Below are positions 25,523 through 32,902 of a DNA stretch of 64,000 nt, piece after piece (the stretch's first letter is position 1; every line of letters starts with the position of its first letter). Source of the DNA: an uncultured Oscillibacter sp. (lineage in GTDB: Bacteria; Bacillota; Clostridia; Oscillospirales; Oscillospiraceae). A model generated the notes under the pieces. The model was not told where the DNA came from. It did not search any database and saw only the letters and a program-made list of their open reading frames with translations. Both the position numbers and the translations under genes were made by a program. The DNA lies in the NCBI GenBank assembly GCA_910576865.1, contig CAJTKE010000004.1:1-64000 (forward strand), given 5' to 3'.

Positions 25523-26043
25523 GCAAATATCTTGACAGCAACGGACTTTTGTACCTGTGGAGCAAAATCAAGACCCTGCTGGGCGGCAAGGTGGACAAGG
25601 TGGAGGGCAAGGGGCTGAGCGCCAACGACTTCACCACGGCGGAGAAGGAGAAGCTGGCGGAGCTGGAGAACTACACCCTGCCGGAGGCCACGGCGGAGAC
25701 CCTGGGCGGTGTCCGGGTGGGGGCGGGGCTGACCGTCACCGGCGGCGTTCTCTCGGCCACCGGCGGCGGGACGGCGGACAGCGTGGACTGGAGCAACATC
25801 CAGAACAAGCCGGACCTCGCGCTGAAATCGGACCTGACCAACGTGTACACGTACAAGGGCAGCAAGGTGAATTACGCGGCCCTGCCGGAGAGCGGGAACA
25901 CCGTGGGCGACGTGTGGAACGTGGAGGACACGGGGATGAATTACGCCTGGACCGGGGAGGGCTGGGACGCCCTGGGTGCGGCGTTCGAGATCCAGGCCAT
26001 CACCAACGAGGAGATCGACGCCATCACGGCGGCGGAGGCGTGA
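25519..26043 (+). CDS. phage tail fibre-type protein
   Basis: The 174-residue protein starts MSKYLDSNGLLYLWSKIKTL followed by KVDKVEGKGLSANDFTTAEK, the standard opening of tail-fibre or head-fibre proteins in gut Firmicute prophages. VDWSNIQNKPDLA is a recurring trimeric-fibre motif. A collagen-like or receptor-binding tip is missing or lies in the next gene. It overlaps its neighbours closely, in a compact phage-style transcription unit. Confidence 0.72.
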   Translation: MSKYLDSNGLLYLWSKIKTLLGGKVDKVEGKGLSANDFTTAEKEKLAELENYTLPEATAETLGGVRVGAGLTVTGGVLSATGGGTADSVDWSNIQNKPDLALKSDLTNVYTYKGSKVNYAALPESGNTVGDVWNVEDTGMNYAWTGEGWDALGAAFEIQAITNEEIDAITAAEA

Positions 26044-26047
26044 GGGT

Positions 26048-26473
26048 ATGGGGTTTCTGGATCATGCCGGGCTCGCCTGCTTCTGGGGGAAAGTCAAGAG
26101 CTACGTGGACGGAAAGGCCGGCGGCGCCGAAGAGGTCTATTCCACGGAGGAGCGGAGAATCGGGACCTGGATTGACGGAAAGCCGCTGTATCGGAAAACA
26201 TTTTATACGGACTACTCCAAGTCTTCTCTGAATGCCACAGCCTCGTTTACTTTCATCCTCGAAAGCGCCGAGTTTGACCAGGTGACCAATATGTTCGGGT
26301 CCATTATGTTTTCGAATGGGACAAAATCCTATCCTCTTGGCTTTGTTCAAGATGAAAATTATTTCACAGCTTTTACCACCGCCTCGCGTGGTATTGCATA
26401 TTTCTCAAGCGTCACCCAGGTCGACGCGGATTGCGTCTTCATTACAATTGAGTACACGAAAAAACCCGACTGA
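26048..26473 (+). CDS. phage fibre tip-like protein
   Basis: The 141-residue protein opens MGFLDHAGLACFWGKVKSYVD, parallel to the start of the previous protein, and then carries YSTEERRIGTWIDGKPLYRKTF, a phrase common to C-terminal domains of phage fibre proteins. The 3' half is much more AT-rich than the surroundings, which suggests exchange of the receptor-binding part. ATG 26048 follows a GAGG-like site 5 bases after the previous stop. Confidence 0.68.
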   Translation: MGFLDHAGLACFWGKVKSYVDGKAGGAEEVYSTEERRIGTWIDGKPLYRKTFYTDYSKSSLNATASFTFILESAEFDQVTNMFGSIMFSNGTKSYPLGFVQDENYFTAFTTASRGIAYFSSVTQVDADCVFITIEYTKKPD

Positions 26474-26485
26474 GGAGGAGCCCCT

Positions 26486-26797
26486 ATGACCGAAAAATGT
26501 ACCGACAACCCCCGGGACTGCCCGCTGGTCCGCCGGGTGGAGGCCCTGGAGCGGGCCAATGAGCAGCACAGCGCCACACACCGGGAGATGTTCAAGCGGA
26601 TCGGGGACCTGGAGCGGGTCAGCGATGTGCAGGAGAACAAGCTGGATACCATTCTGAAGAAGCTGGACGAGCTCACCGAGAAGGTGGAGGCCCTGGAGGC
26701 CAAGCCCGGGAAGCAGTGGGAGGGGCTGGTGGAAAAGGCCCTGTGGGCCGTGTGCGCCGCCGTCATCGCTTTCCTGCTGGGGAGGGTGGGGCTGTGA
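26486..26797 (+). CDS. XhlA-like phage lysis accessory protein
   Basis: The 103-residue protein has a Cys-containing N-terminus, a long heptad-repeat coiled coil (about residues 17-70, ending KLDELTEKVEALE) and one C-terminal membrane segment (ALWAVCAAVIAFLLGRVGL). This is the layout of haemolysin XhlA-type proteins encoded beside holins and endolysins in Gram-positive phages. It ends at TGA overlapping the next GTG start (GTGA). Confidence 0.7.
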   Translation: MTEKCTDNPRDCPLVRRVEALERANEQHSATHREMFKRIGDLERVSDVQENKLDTILKKLDELTEKVEALEAKPGKQWEGLVEKALWAVCAAVIAFLLGRVGL

Positions 26798-27039
26798 GAG
26801 GGAAGCGGCGCAGGGAGCCCAAGACCTCCAACCTGATTCTGCTGGCCCTGGGGCTGTTCGCCTTTGGGTTCATCGTGGCCATGACCGTGATCTTCTGCGT
26901 GAAGGGCGCGGTGCCGGATACGCTGATTCAGTACACCCTGGGCAGCTTTGCCGTGGAGCTGTTTTCTCTGGCGAGAATCAAGATTTCCAAGGTAAAAACC
27001 GGGGACAAGCCCGGGGAAAGTGAGGACAACTATGGATAA
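26794..27039 (+). CDS. phage small membrane protein (holin region)
   Basis: The 81-residue protein starts at GTG 26794, overlapping the previous stop. A basic start (VRGKRRREPK) is followed by two hydrophobic segments (LILLALGLFAFGFIVAMTVI; YTLGSFAVELFSLARI). Its place between an XhlA-like gene and the holin-like gene suggests a role in lysis; no family is recognised. The longer open frame upstream is a shadow of the previous gene. Confidence 0.6.
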   Translation: MRGKRRREPKTSNLILLALGLFAFGFIVAMTVIFCVKGAVPDTLIQYTLGSFAVELFSLARIKISKVKTGDKPGESEDNYG

Positions 27040-27247
27040 GACCATCATCAAGCGGCTGGGGAATCTCCTCAGCGTAAAGTCCCTGGTGACGCTGACGCTG
27101 ACCGGCGTGTTCGCTTACATGGCGGTGGCGCAGACCATCAGCCAGGACTTCATGACCGTGTACGCCGTGGTGATCGCGTTCTACTTCGGGACGCAGAGCC
27201 AGAAGGTGCAGGACAGTCTGGACGGGGGCGGCAATGGCAACGGCTGA
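27032..27247 (+). CDS. holin-like phage membrane protein
   Basis: The 71-residue protein has two short hydrophobic stretches (VTLTLTGVFAYMAVAQ; FMTVYAVVIAFYFGTQ) and a Gly/Asn-rich tail. The FYFGTQSQK phrase is frequent in small phage holin-like proteins. It overlaps both neighbours and precedes the endolysin gene, the usual order. ATG 27032 is used because it follows GTGAGGA. Confidence 0.62.
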   Translation: MDKTIIKRLGNLLSVKSLVTLTLTGVFAYMAVAQTISQDFMTVYAVVIAFYFGTQSQKVQDSLDGGGNGNG

Positions 27248-27914
27248 GAAGGTGCTGGCCGTGGCCTGTTCGGAGCTGGGGGCGAAGGAGTCCCCGGCGA
27301 ACTCCAACAATGTCAAATACAACACTTGGTATTATGGCCGGGAGGTCTCCGGGGCGGCATATCCCTGGTGCATGGTGTTCGTGCAGTGGGTGTTTGCCCA
27401 CGCGGGGGTTCCGCTGCCGCTGAAAACCGCCTCCTGCGGGGCGCTGATGAACGCGGCCAAGAAAGCGGGGCAGTGGGTGGCCAAGGGCTGCCGCCCCGGG
27501 GACGTGGTGATCTACGACTTCCCCGGCGGGGCGGCCACGGACCACTGCGGCGTCATTGAGAAGGTGACGGCCTCGGGGGTGGTGGCCATTGAGGGCAACA
27601 CCTCCCAGGCCGGAAGCCAGAGCAACGGGGGCATGGTGTGCCGGAAGAACCGGCCTTACAGTCAGATCGTGGGCGCGGTGCGCCCGGAGCTTGAGGAGGA
27701 AGACGACATGAACATCGACAAGCTGACCGACGCGGAGGTCCTGGCGCTGGGGAAGCGGCTCCAGGCGGTGATGGGCAGGCAGACCGTCAGTCCGGCCCTG
27801 GCGGCGGAGCTGGCTGAGGCCAAGGCCAGGGGCATCACCGACGGGAGCAGTCCCGGGGCCTTCTGCACCAGGGCCCAGGCGGCGGTGATGACGCTGAGGG
27901 CAGTGAAAAAGTAA
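27234..27914 (+). CDS. CHAP-domain phage endolysin
   Basis: The 226-residue protein has an N-terminal CHAP/NlpC-type amidase-peptidase domain (about 1-145): catalytic Cys in YPWCMVFVQWVF, His in TDHCGVIE and an acidic residue in AIEGNTS. The C-terminal 65 residues (LTDAEVLALGKRLQAVMG, GITDGSSPGAFCTRAQAAVM) form a small helical domain with SLH-like wording, probably for wall binding. It would cut peptidoglycan at the end of a lytic cycle. It has no signal peptide, consistent with holin-dependent release. Confidence 0.85.
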   Translation: MATAEKVLAVACSELGAKESPANSNNVKYNTWYYGREVSGAAYPWCMVFVQWVFAHAGVPLPLKTASCGALMNAAKKAGQWVAKGCRPGDVVIYDFPGGAATDHCGVIEKVTASGVVAIEGNTSQAGSQSNGGMVCRKNRPYSQIVGAVRPELEEEDDMNIDKLTDAEVLALGKRLQAVMGRQTVSPALAAELAEAKARGITDGSSPGAFCTRAQAAVMTLRAVKK

Positions 27915-27961
27915 AAAACGGAGGGCTTGGCCTCTCCCTGACAGGGATATCTACGACTCGA

Positions 27962-28012
27962 GGAAGCACCCCGGCGGGAATCACGCTGTGATTTCCTGCC
28001 GGGGGCTTTCCT
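27962..28012. terminator. long hairpin between endolysin and recombinase remnant
   Basis: A near-perfect stem (27969-27984 with 27988-28004) has flanking GGAAGC/GCTTTCC extending it. It could end transcription of the lysis genes on the plus strand. Confidence 0.65.
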
Positions 28013-28640
28013 CGTCCCGTTGAATGTCCTGTCCAACGCAGCCAATGTCATTGTAGTGGATTTCAATGGTCCGCATCGCTTTCTTGGACCACTTGGTGCT
28101 TTTCTCATGCACCACGATCTTCTGGATGAACAGCCGCAGCAGCTCCGGCGTCAGCTCCGCGCTGCGCTTTCGCGTGGCGGTCAGCTCCTGTTCCTGACTC
28201 CGTATTTTCCTCTGGATTTTGGCGGACTGCCTGTCGCCGATGTATTCGTCGAACTCCCTGGCATGTTCCCTGGCCATTGCCTTCATCCGCCGCAGGTTCT
28301 CCAAGACCACCTCATGTCGTTTGTCCTTGTAAGATGCAGAGGATTTATTTCTCCCTCAGCTTACGGGCAATCTGACTTGGCCCGATTCCGGCGGCGCACA
28401 TGGCAGAGATCCGGCGGACTATGGCGGCGGTTCCCTCGTCTACAATCAGCTTCTGGCTGCTATTTTCCTCCTTCTGGTAACCATAGGGAGCCCTGGTCCC
28501 AAACCGTTCTCCCCGCTCCGCTTTGGCCTTGAGGACGGCCCGCACCTTGCGGCTGGAGTCCCGAACATACCATTCGTTGAACAAATTTTTGAACGGCATC
28601 AGTTTGCTGCTCTCACTGCTGTCGGCGCACTGCCTATGGC
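27988..28640 (-). pseudogene. serine recombinase remnant (TndX-like large resolvase)
   Basis: Two separated pieces of one large serine recombinase are visible on the minus strand. Bases 28345-28640 give FKNLFNEWYVRDSSRKVRA, ERFGTRAPYGYQKE and GIGPSQIARKL (recombinase domain). Bases 27988-28310 give a C-terminal piece (ELTPELLRLFIQKIVVHEKS, DUF4368-type, after a coiled coil). The zinc-ribbon region between them is deleted, the frame is broken, and the N-terminal resolvase catalytic domain is absent. It is therefore non-functional. It marks the right side of the prophage remnant or a mobile element inserted in it. Confidence 0.85.
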
Positions 28641-28850
28641 AAACCCCGGCCCTGCGTATCGGATCATCTCCAGGTCCATGAAGTGGTCCCCTGCAGGTTA
28701 CGGACGATTCCTGGCCAAGTGCCGGCACGGAATGATATCCACCTCCCGCCGGATGAGCAGGTTTTCGGCGTCGTCCACCAGCCAGACGTTGTAGAGATGG
28801 GTTGTTGGTGATGAGTTCCGGGAAGCGCGTGCCCCGGGCAAGTGGTCGGC
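28641..28850 (-). other. degenerate sequence, broken open frame
   Basis: The minus strand has a short readable stretch around 28730-28800 (LYNVWLVDDAENLLIRREVD in one frame) with no start and several stops nearby. I do not recognise the parent gene. It separates the recombinase remnant from an intact host-type gene. Confidence 0.4.
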
Positions 28851-29603
28851 TTACAGCTCCAGCCAGTGGGAGGGCTCCGTGAAAAGGAGGACCTTTCCCC
28901 GCTCCGGAGGCCAGTGCTCAACGTCACGTTCCAATGCGGCGCGCATCCCGCCCCGGTCGTCCTCCGGAAAAGGAACGTGATACACACAGATTGTCCTCGC
29001 CGGGAGGGCCCCCTGGAAGAACCTCCCGGTTCGCAGGGCCCGGAAGAACAGGGGATTGACAAAAACGGCGTCCAGCGGCGGAAGCCCCGGGAAGGTCTCC
29101 AGCGTGTAGTCCGCGTCCGCCGTGAAGAGGACCCGCTTTTCACCCAGGGTCAGCAGAAGACAGGCATGGGGCACGTCCCAATACCGCCTGTCCAGGTGGC
29201 GGGTGGGGAGGGACCGGACGGTGACGCCGGGGGCCAGGGTCCATTCCTCCGGGCCGTCGGGCGGGATGCATGAGACGCCCCATTCATCCAGACAGGCTCG
29301 CAGGCGCCTCCGGGCTTCCGAATCCCCCGGGGGGAGGAAGAGGCCTTTTGGCTGGCGCCGCTGCGCGTACTCCTGGACCAGCTCCGCCGAGAAATGGTCC
29401 GAGTGTCCGTGGGTGAACAGTAGAAAGTCGACGCCGTCATAGGGCGGCTCCCCGTCTTGAAGCCGCCGCAGGGTGTCCGGCGGAATGTCGCTGAAGGGGT
29501 TGTCCGTCACCCGATAGAGGCCGTCGATCAGGAGTTTGGTGTTCCGGTATTCCAGCAGGATGCCCGCGTTGGCAATCAGCATCCCGCGAAGTGTTTCGTC
29601 CAT
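28851..29603 (-). CDS. MBL-fold metallo-hydrolase
   Basis: The 250-residue protein has the metallo-beta-lactamase motif FTHGHSDHFS (His65, His67, Asp69, His70), a TRHLDRRY segment and FTADADYT for the bridging Asp. It resembles the short UlaG/RomA-like group rather than glyoxalase II. The substrate is unknown. AAGGAG precedes the ATG. It sits between the prophage remnant and the dehydrogenase complex genes and reads the same way as the latter. Confidence 0.8.
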   Translation of the reverse strand: MDETLRGMLIANAGILLEYRNTKLLIDGLYRVTDNPFSDIPPDTLRRLQDGEPPYDGVDFLLFTHGHSDHFSAELVQEYAQRRQPKGLFLPPGDSEARRRLRACLDEWGVSCIPPDGPEEWTLAPGVTVRSLPTRHLDRRYWDVPHACLLLTLGEKRVLFTADADYTLETFPGLPPLDAVFVNPLFFRALRTGRFFQGALPARTICVYHVPFPEDDRGGMRAALERDVEHWPPERGKVLLFTEPSHWLEL

Positions 29604-29644
29604 AGCGCGCTCCTTGCTTGTTTCGGGCCGCTGGGGCGGCGAGA

Positions 29645-29671
29645 GCGGCAGCAGGTGAAGCCTGCTGCCGC
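29645..29671. terminator. hairpin terminator after the E2 gene
   Basis: An 11-bp perfect stem with a 5-base loop lies 15 bases past the stop of the leftward E2 gene. The leftward T tract is weak. Confidence 0.65.
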
Positions 29672-29685
29672 CCTGTATTTTGGTG

Positions 29686-30381
29686 TCACATGAGGGATTG
29701 TGGATTTTCCAGATAATTTTTCACGTCGTTGATGAAGTTCGCCAGGGGGACGCCGTCGGTGACCCGGTGGTCGCTTCCGATGACCAGCTTCATCATCATT
29801 CTGGCCGCGATGGTGTCTTTCCCGTCGTCCAGGACCACTGCCATTTTCTTCGCCGTGCAGGCGGTCATGATGGAGGACTGAGGAGGAAGAGGCCGTGGGA
29901 CGGAGTCGTAGGAATTCAGCTTGCCGATGTTGGTCACGCCGAAGGTGCCCCCGGAGCAGTCGTCGGGCCGCAGCTTTCCCTCGTTGGCCCGGCCCACGAG
30001 CTCCCGCATCTCCTCGGAGATCTGGAAGACGCTCTTGTCCTGGGCGTCCTTGACCACCGGGGCCACCAGCCCCTTCTCGGAGGCGGTCATGACGCTGACG
30101 TTGGAGGGCTTGTAGACCTCGATGGCGGTTTTGTCCGCATTCAGAGAGGAGTTCATGATGGGTGTTTTCTGCAGGGAGAGGGCCACCGCCCGGACGATGA
30201 AATCGTTGACCGTGACCTTGGACCCATGCTCCGCGTTGACCGCCTTGCGGAACTCCAGCAGATCCGTCACGTCCACGTAGATGCCCTGGTAGTGCAGGGG
30301 AATGGAGAGGCTGGCCTCCATGTGCTTCCCCATGGCCTTTCGGATGCCCTTGTAGGGGATGGACTCTAAAATTTCCGTCAT
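29686..30381 (-). CDS. 2-oxoacid dehydrogenase E2, stand-alone catalytic (acyltransferase) domain
   Basis: The 231-residue protein is the CAT-like acyltransferase domain only: IPYKGIRKAMGKHM at the start, a long MTASEKGLVAPVVKDA core, and the catalytic SDHRVTDG motif with His205 and Asp209. It transfers the acyl group from lipoyl-lysine to CoA. Normal E2 chains of 400 or more residues carry lipoyl and subunit-binding domains at the N-terminus; both are missing, and the lipoyl domain is a separate gene 13 bases upstream. It is last in the E1-alpha, E1-beta, lipoyl, E2 operon. Confidence 0.9.
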   Translation of the reverse strand: MTEILESIPYKGIRKAMGKHMEASLSIPLHYQGIYVDVTDLLEFRKAVNAEHGSKVTVNDFIVRAVALSLQKTPIMNSSLNADKTAIEVYKPSNVSVMTASEKGLVAPVVKDAQDKSVFQISEEMRELVGRANEGKLRPDDCSGGTFGVTNIGKLNSYDSVPRPLPPQSSIMTACTAKKMAVVLDDGKDTIAARMMMKLVIGSDHRVTDGVPLANFINDVKNYLENPQSLM

Positions 30382-30394
30382 AAGCGCCCCCCGC

Positions 30395-30658
30395 TCACAC
30401 CAGACCGGAGATGTCCTCGCCCTCTTCGCCGATGATGCAGACGGGCGTGCCGCAGTCGTAGTCCTCTTCCGTCTCCACCAGAATCTTCAGAAGCGTGGCG
30501 GTCTCGGGGCAGGGGAACTCCATCGTGGTCTTGTCGGTCAGAACCTCGAACAGGGGCGCGCCCTTTTCCACCTTGTCGCCCACATTGGCCATCCAGGATA
30601 CGATCTGGCCCTCTTCCATGCCCTCGCCCATTCTGGGCATCTTGATCACTCTTGCCAT
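30395..30658 (-). CDS. free-standing lipoyl-domain protein
   Basis: The 87-residue protein is a single biotinyl/lipoyl-attachment domain: KMPRMGEGMEEGQIVSWMANVGDKV, then FEVLTDKTTMEF with the lipoylated Lys43, and a hydrophobic closing strand. It should shuttle acyl groups between the E1 proteins encoded upstream and the separate E2 catalytic domain downstream. A stand-alone domain differs from glycine-cleavage GcvH, which has a different motif. The ATG follows GGAGG. The lipoate ligase at 34939 may modify it. Confidence 0.93.
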   Translation of the reverse strand: MARVIKMPRMGEGMEEGQIVSWMANVGDKVEKGAPLFEVLTDKTTMEFPCPETATLLKILVETEEDYDCGTPVCIIGEEGEDISGLV

Positions 30659-30694
30659 TTTGCTACCTCCTGCTTTTATTTCAAAAAATTGTTG

Positions 30695-31684
30695 TCACGC
30701 GTTGATGAGCTCTTTCACCTTAGCGGCGATCTTGTCCGGGGACAGCATCACCCAGTCCTCCATGACGGGGCCGGCGGGAATGACGGTGTCCGGCAGGGTC
30801 AACCGCTGGACCGGCATCTTCAGGTCCTTGAAGCAGGCCTGGGTTACCTGGAAGGCGATCTCGCCGGTGATGCCGTAAGTCTCGGTGAATTCGTCCACAA
30901 TGAGCAGTTTGCCGGTCCTCTTCACGGAGGCCGTCACCGGGTCCAGGTCCAGGGGCCGCAGGCTCCGCAGATCGATGAGGTCGATGTCGATGCCCTCCTC
31001 CGACAGCGCGGCGGCGGCTTTTGCGGCCTTCAGGATGGAGGTGCCGAAGCCGCAGACGGTCAGGGCGTCGCCCTCATGGACGGTCCGGCTCTTGCCGATG
31101 GGGACGACGAAGTCCGGGTCCAGGGGGACTTCCCCCTTCATCCGGTACGCGGCGGACTCCTCACAGAAGAAGACCGGGTCCTTGTCCCGAATGGCCGCCT
31201 TCAAAAGGCCTTTGGCATCCTCCGGTGTGGAGGCACAGACCACCTTCAGCCCTGGGAAGCCCGCAAACAGGTGGTAGATGGACTGACTGTGGTGGGGGCC
31301 GGAGCGGGTGCCGCCGCCGATGGCCGTGCGGACCACCGCCTGCATGTTTTTCACCTGCCCGCCGGACATGTAGCGGTATTTCGCCAGATGGTTGACGATG
31401 GGGTCCAGGGCCACCATGCTGAAGTCCATCTTCATGATTTCCATGATGGGCTTCCAGCCGTACATGGCGGCGCCGATGCCGAAGCCCACGATGGCATTTT
31501 CCGCCAGGGGGGAGTCGATGATGCGGTCGGGGCCGTATTTGTGGTACAGGTCGCCGGTAACGCCGTAGGCGCCGCCCAGAATGCCTACGTCCTGGCCCAG
31601 AAGGATGACCTTGTCGTCCCGGGCCATCTCCTCGTCCATGGCCATGCGGAGGGCCTGCATATATGTCATTTTCTTCGTTTCCAT
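30695..31684 (-). CDS. 2-oxoacid (acetoin/pyruvate-type) dehydrogenase E1 beta
   Basis: The 329-residue transketolase-like beta subunit starts METKKMTYMQALRMAMDEEM. It contains the LGQDVGILGGAYGVT loop, DSPLAENAIVGFGIGAA and the C-terminal transketolase domain (KTGKLLIVDEFTETYG-like). With E1 alpha it binds TPP and decarboxylates or cleaves a 2-oxo compound, passing the acyl group to lipoyl-lysine. ATG 31684 follows GAAAGGAGG; an upstream in-frame GTG lacks a site. It lies 14 bases after E1 alpha. Wording resembles AcoB of acetoin dehydrogenase, but pyruvate or branched-chain substrates are not excluded. Confidence 0.92.
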   Translation of the reverse strand: METKKMTYMQALRMAMDEEMARDDKVILLGQDVGILGGAYGVTGDLYHKYGPDRIIDSPLAENAIVGFGIGAAMYGWKPIMEIMKMDFSMVALDPIVNHLAKYRYMSGGQVKNMQAVVRTAIGGGTRSGPHHSQSIYHLFAGFPGLKVVCASTPEDAKGLLKAAIRDKDPVFFCEESAAYRMKGEVPLDPDFVVPIGKSRTVHEGDALTVCGFGTSILKAAKAAAALSEEGIDIDLIDLRSLRPLDLDPVTASVKRTGKLLIVDEFTETYGITGEIAFQVTQACFKDLKMPVQRLTLPDTVIPAGPVMEDWVMLSPDKIAAKVKELINA

Positions 31685-31698
31685 GGGGGTTCCTCCTT

Positions 31699-32676
31699 TC
31701 AAGCCTCGGTTCCGGACCAATAGATGTCTTCCATGGCGACCTCCGGCTCACTGTAGGGGGCCGCCTCGGCGAAAGCCCAGGCCTCATCGATTTCCCGTTC
31801 ACACTTGTCCTCGATGGCCCTGAGCTGCCCGTCCTGCACGCCGTACTGCTCCTTCAGCTTGGCGGAGAGCAGATGGATAGGGTCCCGCTTCATCCAGAAC
31901 TCCTGTTCCTTCGGGTCCTTGTACTTGGTGCCGGGCTCGTTGACGGCGTGGCCCCGCTGCCGCCAGGTCATGACCTCCAGAATCATGGGGCCATTTCCGG
32001 CGCGGACATACTCCGCCGCCTTGACCGTCGCGTCGTAGACAGCTTCCACGTCGTTGCCGTTTTCCACCGTCACGCCAGGGATGCCGAAGCCCGCCGCCCG
32101 GGTGCTGAGGCGCTGGAGGCCGGTCATCTTCCGGAAATCCTCGGAGATGGCGAAGAAGTTGTTTTGGATGATGAAGAGCACGGGGAGCTTGAAGGCTGCC
32201 GCCATGTTCACACCCTCGTAAAAGGAACCTTCGCAGGTGCTTCCGTCTCCGGAGTAGGCCACCGCGATGTTGCCCTTCCCCTCGTGCTTGAAGTGGTAGG
32301 CGAAGCCCACCGGGACGGTGTAGCAAGGGCCCAGGGTGCCGCCCAGGACGTACAGGTTTTTGGACACGTCCACGAAGTGGGCCTCGCCGGCCTTGCCCTT
32401 GCAGGTGCCGGTGGATTTCAGCAGCGTCTCGGACAGCATGGTCTTCATGTCGCAGCCCCGCATGAGCAGGTGGGGGTGGGAGCGGTGGTGGGGGCAGACC
32501 GCGTCGGTGGGGCGGAAGGCCATCATGGTGGCCGTTCCGCAGGCCTCCTCGCCCATGCCCAGATGGGTCATGCCCAGGGGTTTGCCGTCCACGTAGGCAT
32601 CCCAGAGCCGCTCGTCAAACCGGCGGGCCTTGTACATGTTTTCGTAGAACGCGAGCAGGATAGAAAGATCTGCCAT
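31699..32676 (-). CDS. 2-oxoacid (acetoin/pyruvate-type) dehydrogenase E1 alpha
   Basis: The 325-residue subunit has the TPP/Mg motif GDG (143-145) to NN (172-173) in AVAYSGDGSTCEG...FIIQNN, the HRSHPHLL segment and the phosphorylation-loop equivalent GHAVNEPGTKY. It is the first gene of the leftward operon E1-alpha, E1-beta, lipoyl protein, E2. ATG 32676 follows AAAAGGAGA; an upstream in-frame start is ignored. A matched -35/-10 lies 36 bases upstream. Relatives include AcoA and PDH E1 alpha; the substrate assignment is open. Confidence 0.92.
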   Translation of the reverse strand: MADLSILLAFYENMYKARRFDERLWDAYVDGKPLGMTHLGMGEEACGTATMMAFRPTDAVCPHHRSHPHLLMRGCDMKTMLSETLLKSTGTCKGKAGEAHFVDVSKNLYVLGGTLGPCYTVPVGFAYHFKHEGKGNIAVAYSGDGSTCEGSFYEGVNMAAAFKLPVLFIIQNNFFAISEDFRKMTGLQRLSTRAAGFGIPGVTVENGNDVEAVYDATVKAAEYVRAGNGPMILEVMTWRQRGHAVNEPGTKYKDPKEQEFWMKRDPIHLLSAKLKEQYGVQDGQLRAIEDKCEREIDEAWAFAEAAPYSEPEVAMEDIYWSGTEA

Positions 32677-32711
32677 AACGTATTCTCCTTTTGCCAACTT
32701 TTATCCCTTTC

Positions 32712-32740
32712 ATGTTATCCATTTTACGGGACTTTTTCAA
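32712..32740 (-). promoter_or_regulatory. promoter of the dehydrogenase operon
   Basis: TTGAAA, 17 bases and TAACAT lie on the minus strand upstream of E1 alpha. Confidence 0.75.
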
Positions 32741-32759
32741 ATAGACAGAATTCATATGA

Positions 32760-32805
32760 GGTTATTCCATGGAATTATAGACCGGTGGGCCGGGCTGAAA
32801 TAACC
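32760..32805. promoter_or_regulatory. candidate operators between divergent operons
   Basis: A perfect 12-bp palindrome ATTCCATGGAAT (32764-32775) and a widely spaced inverted pair GGTTATT (32760-32766)/AATAACC (32799-32805) lie between the two divergent promoters. They are candidate sites for the LysR regulator encoded at 54296, whose own promoter region also has GTTAT/ATAAC half-sites. Confidence 0.45.
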
Positions 32806-32834
32806 CCAGGGAATAGCAGGCTGAAAAGGATTGG

Positions 32835-32866
32835 AATTGTACAATTTCGCCGCCATCATGTAAAAT
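32835..32866 (+). promoter_or_regulatory. promoter of the isomerase-MFS-lplA operon with palindrome
   Basis: TTGTAC (32837-32842), an 18-base spacer and TAAAAT (32861-32866). The perfect palindrome AATTGTACAATT (32835-32846) covers the -35 and could be an operator. Confidence 0.65.
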
Positions 32867-32902
32867 CTCAGGTGAATATGAAAAAGAAAGAGGTTACACG
32901 TC

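Noticed and set aside
24415..28730. att sites of an integrase acting at the tmRNA 3' end
   Set aside because: No second copy of the tmRNA 3' sequence was seen on the far side of the remnant, and the recombinase pieces are serine-type, which do not normally use tmRNA ends.
29686..32676. Firm naming of the complex as acetoin dehydrogenase (acoABC)
   Set aside because: Wording is Aco-like, but no acetoin-specific marker (AcoX/AcoR) is present and PDH-type complexes look similar.
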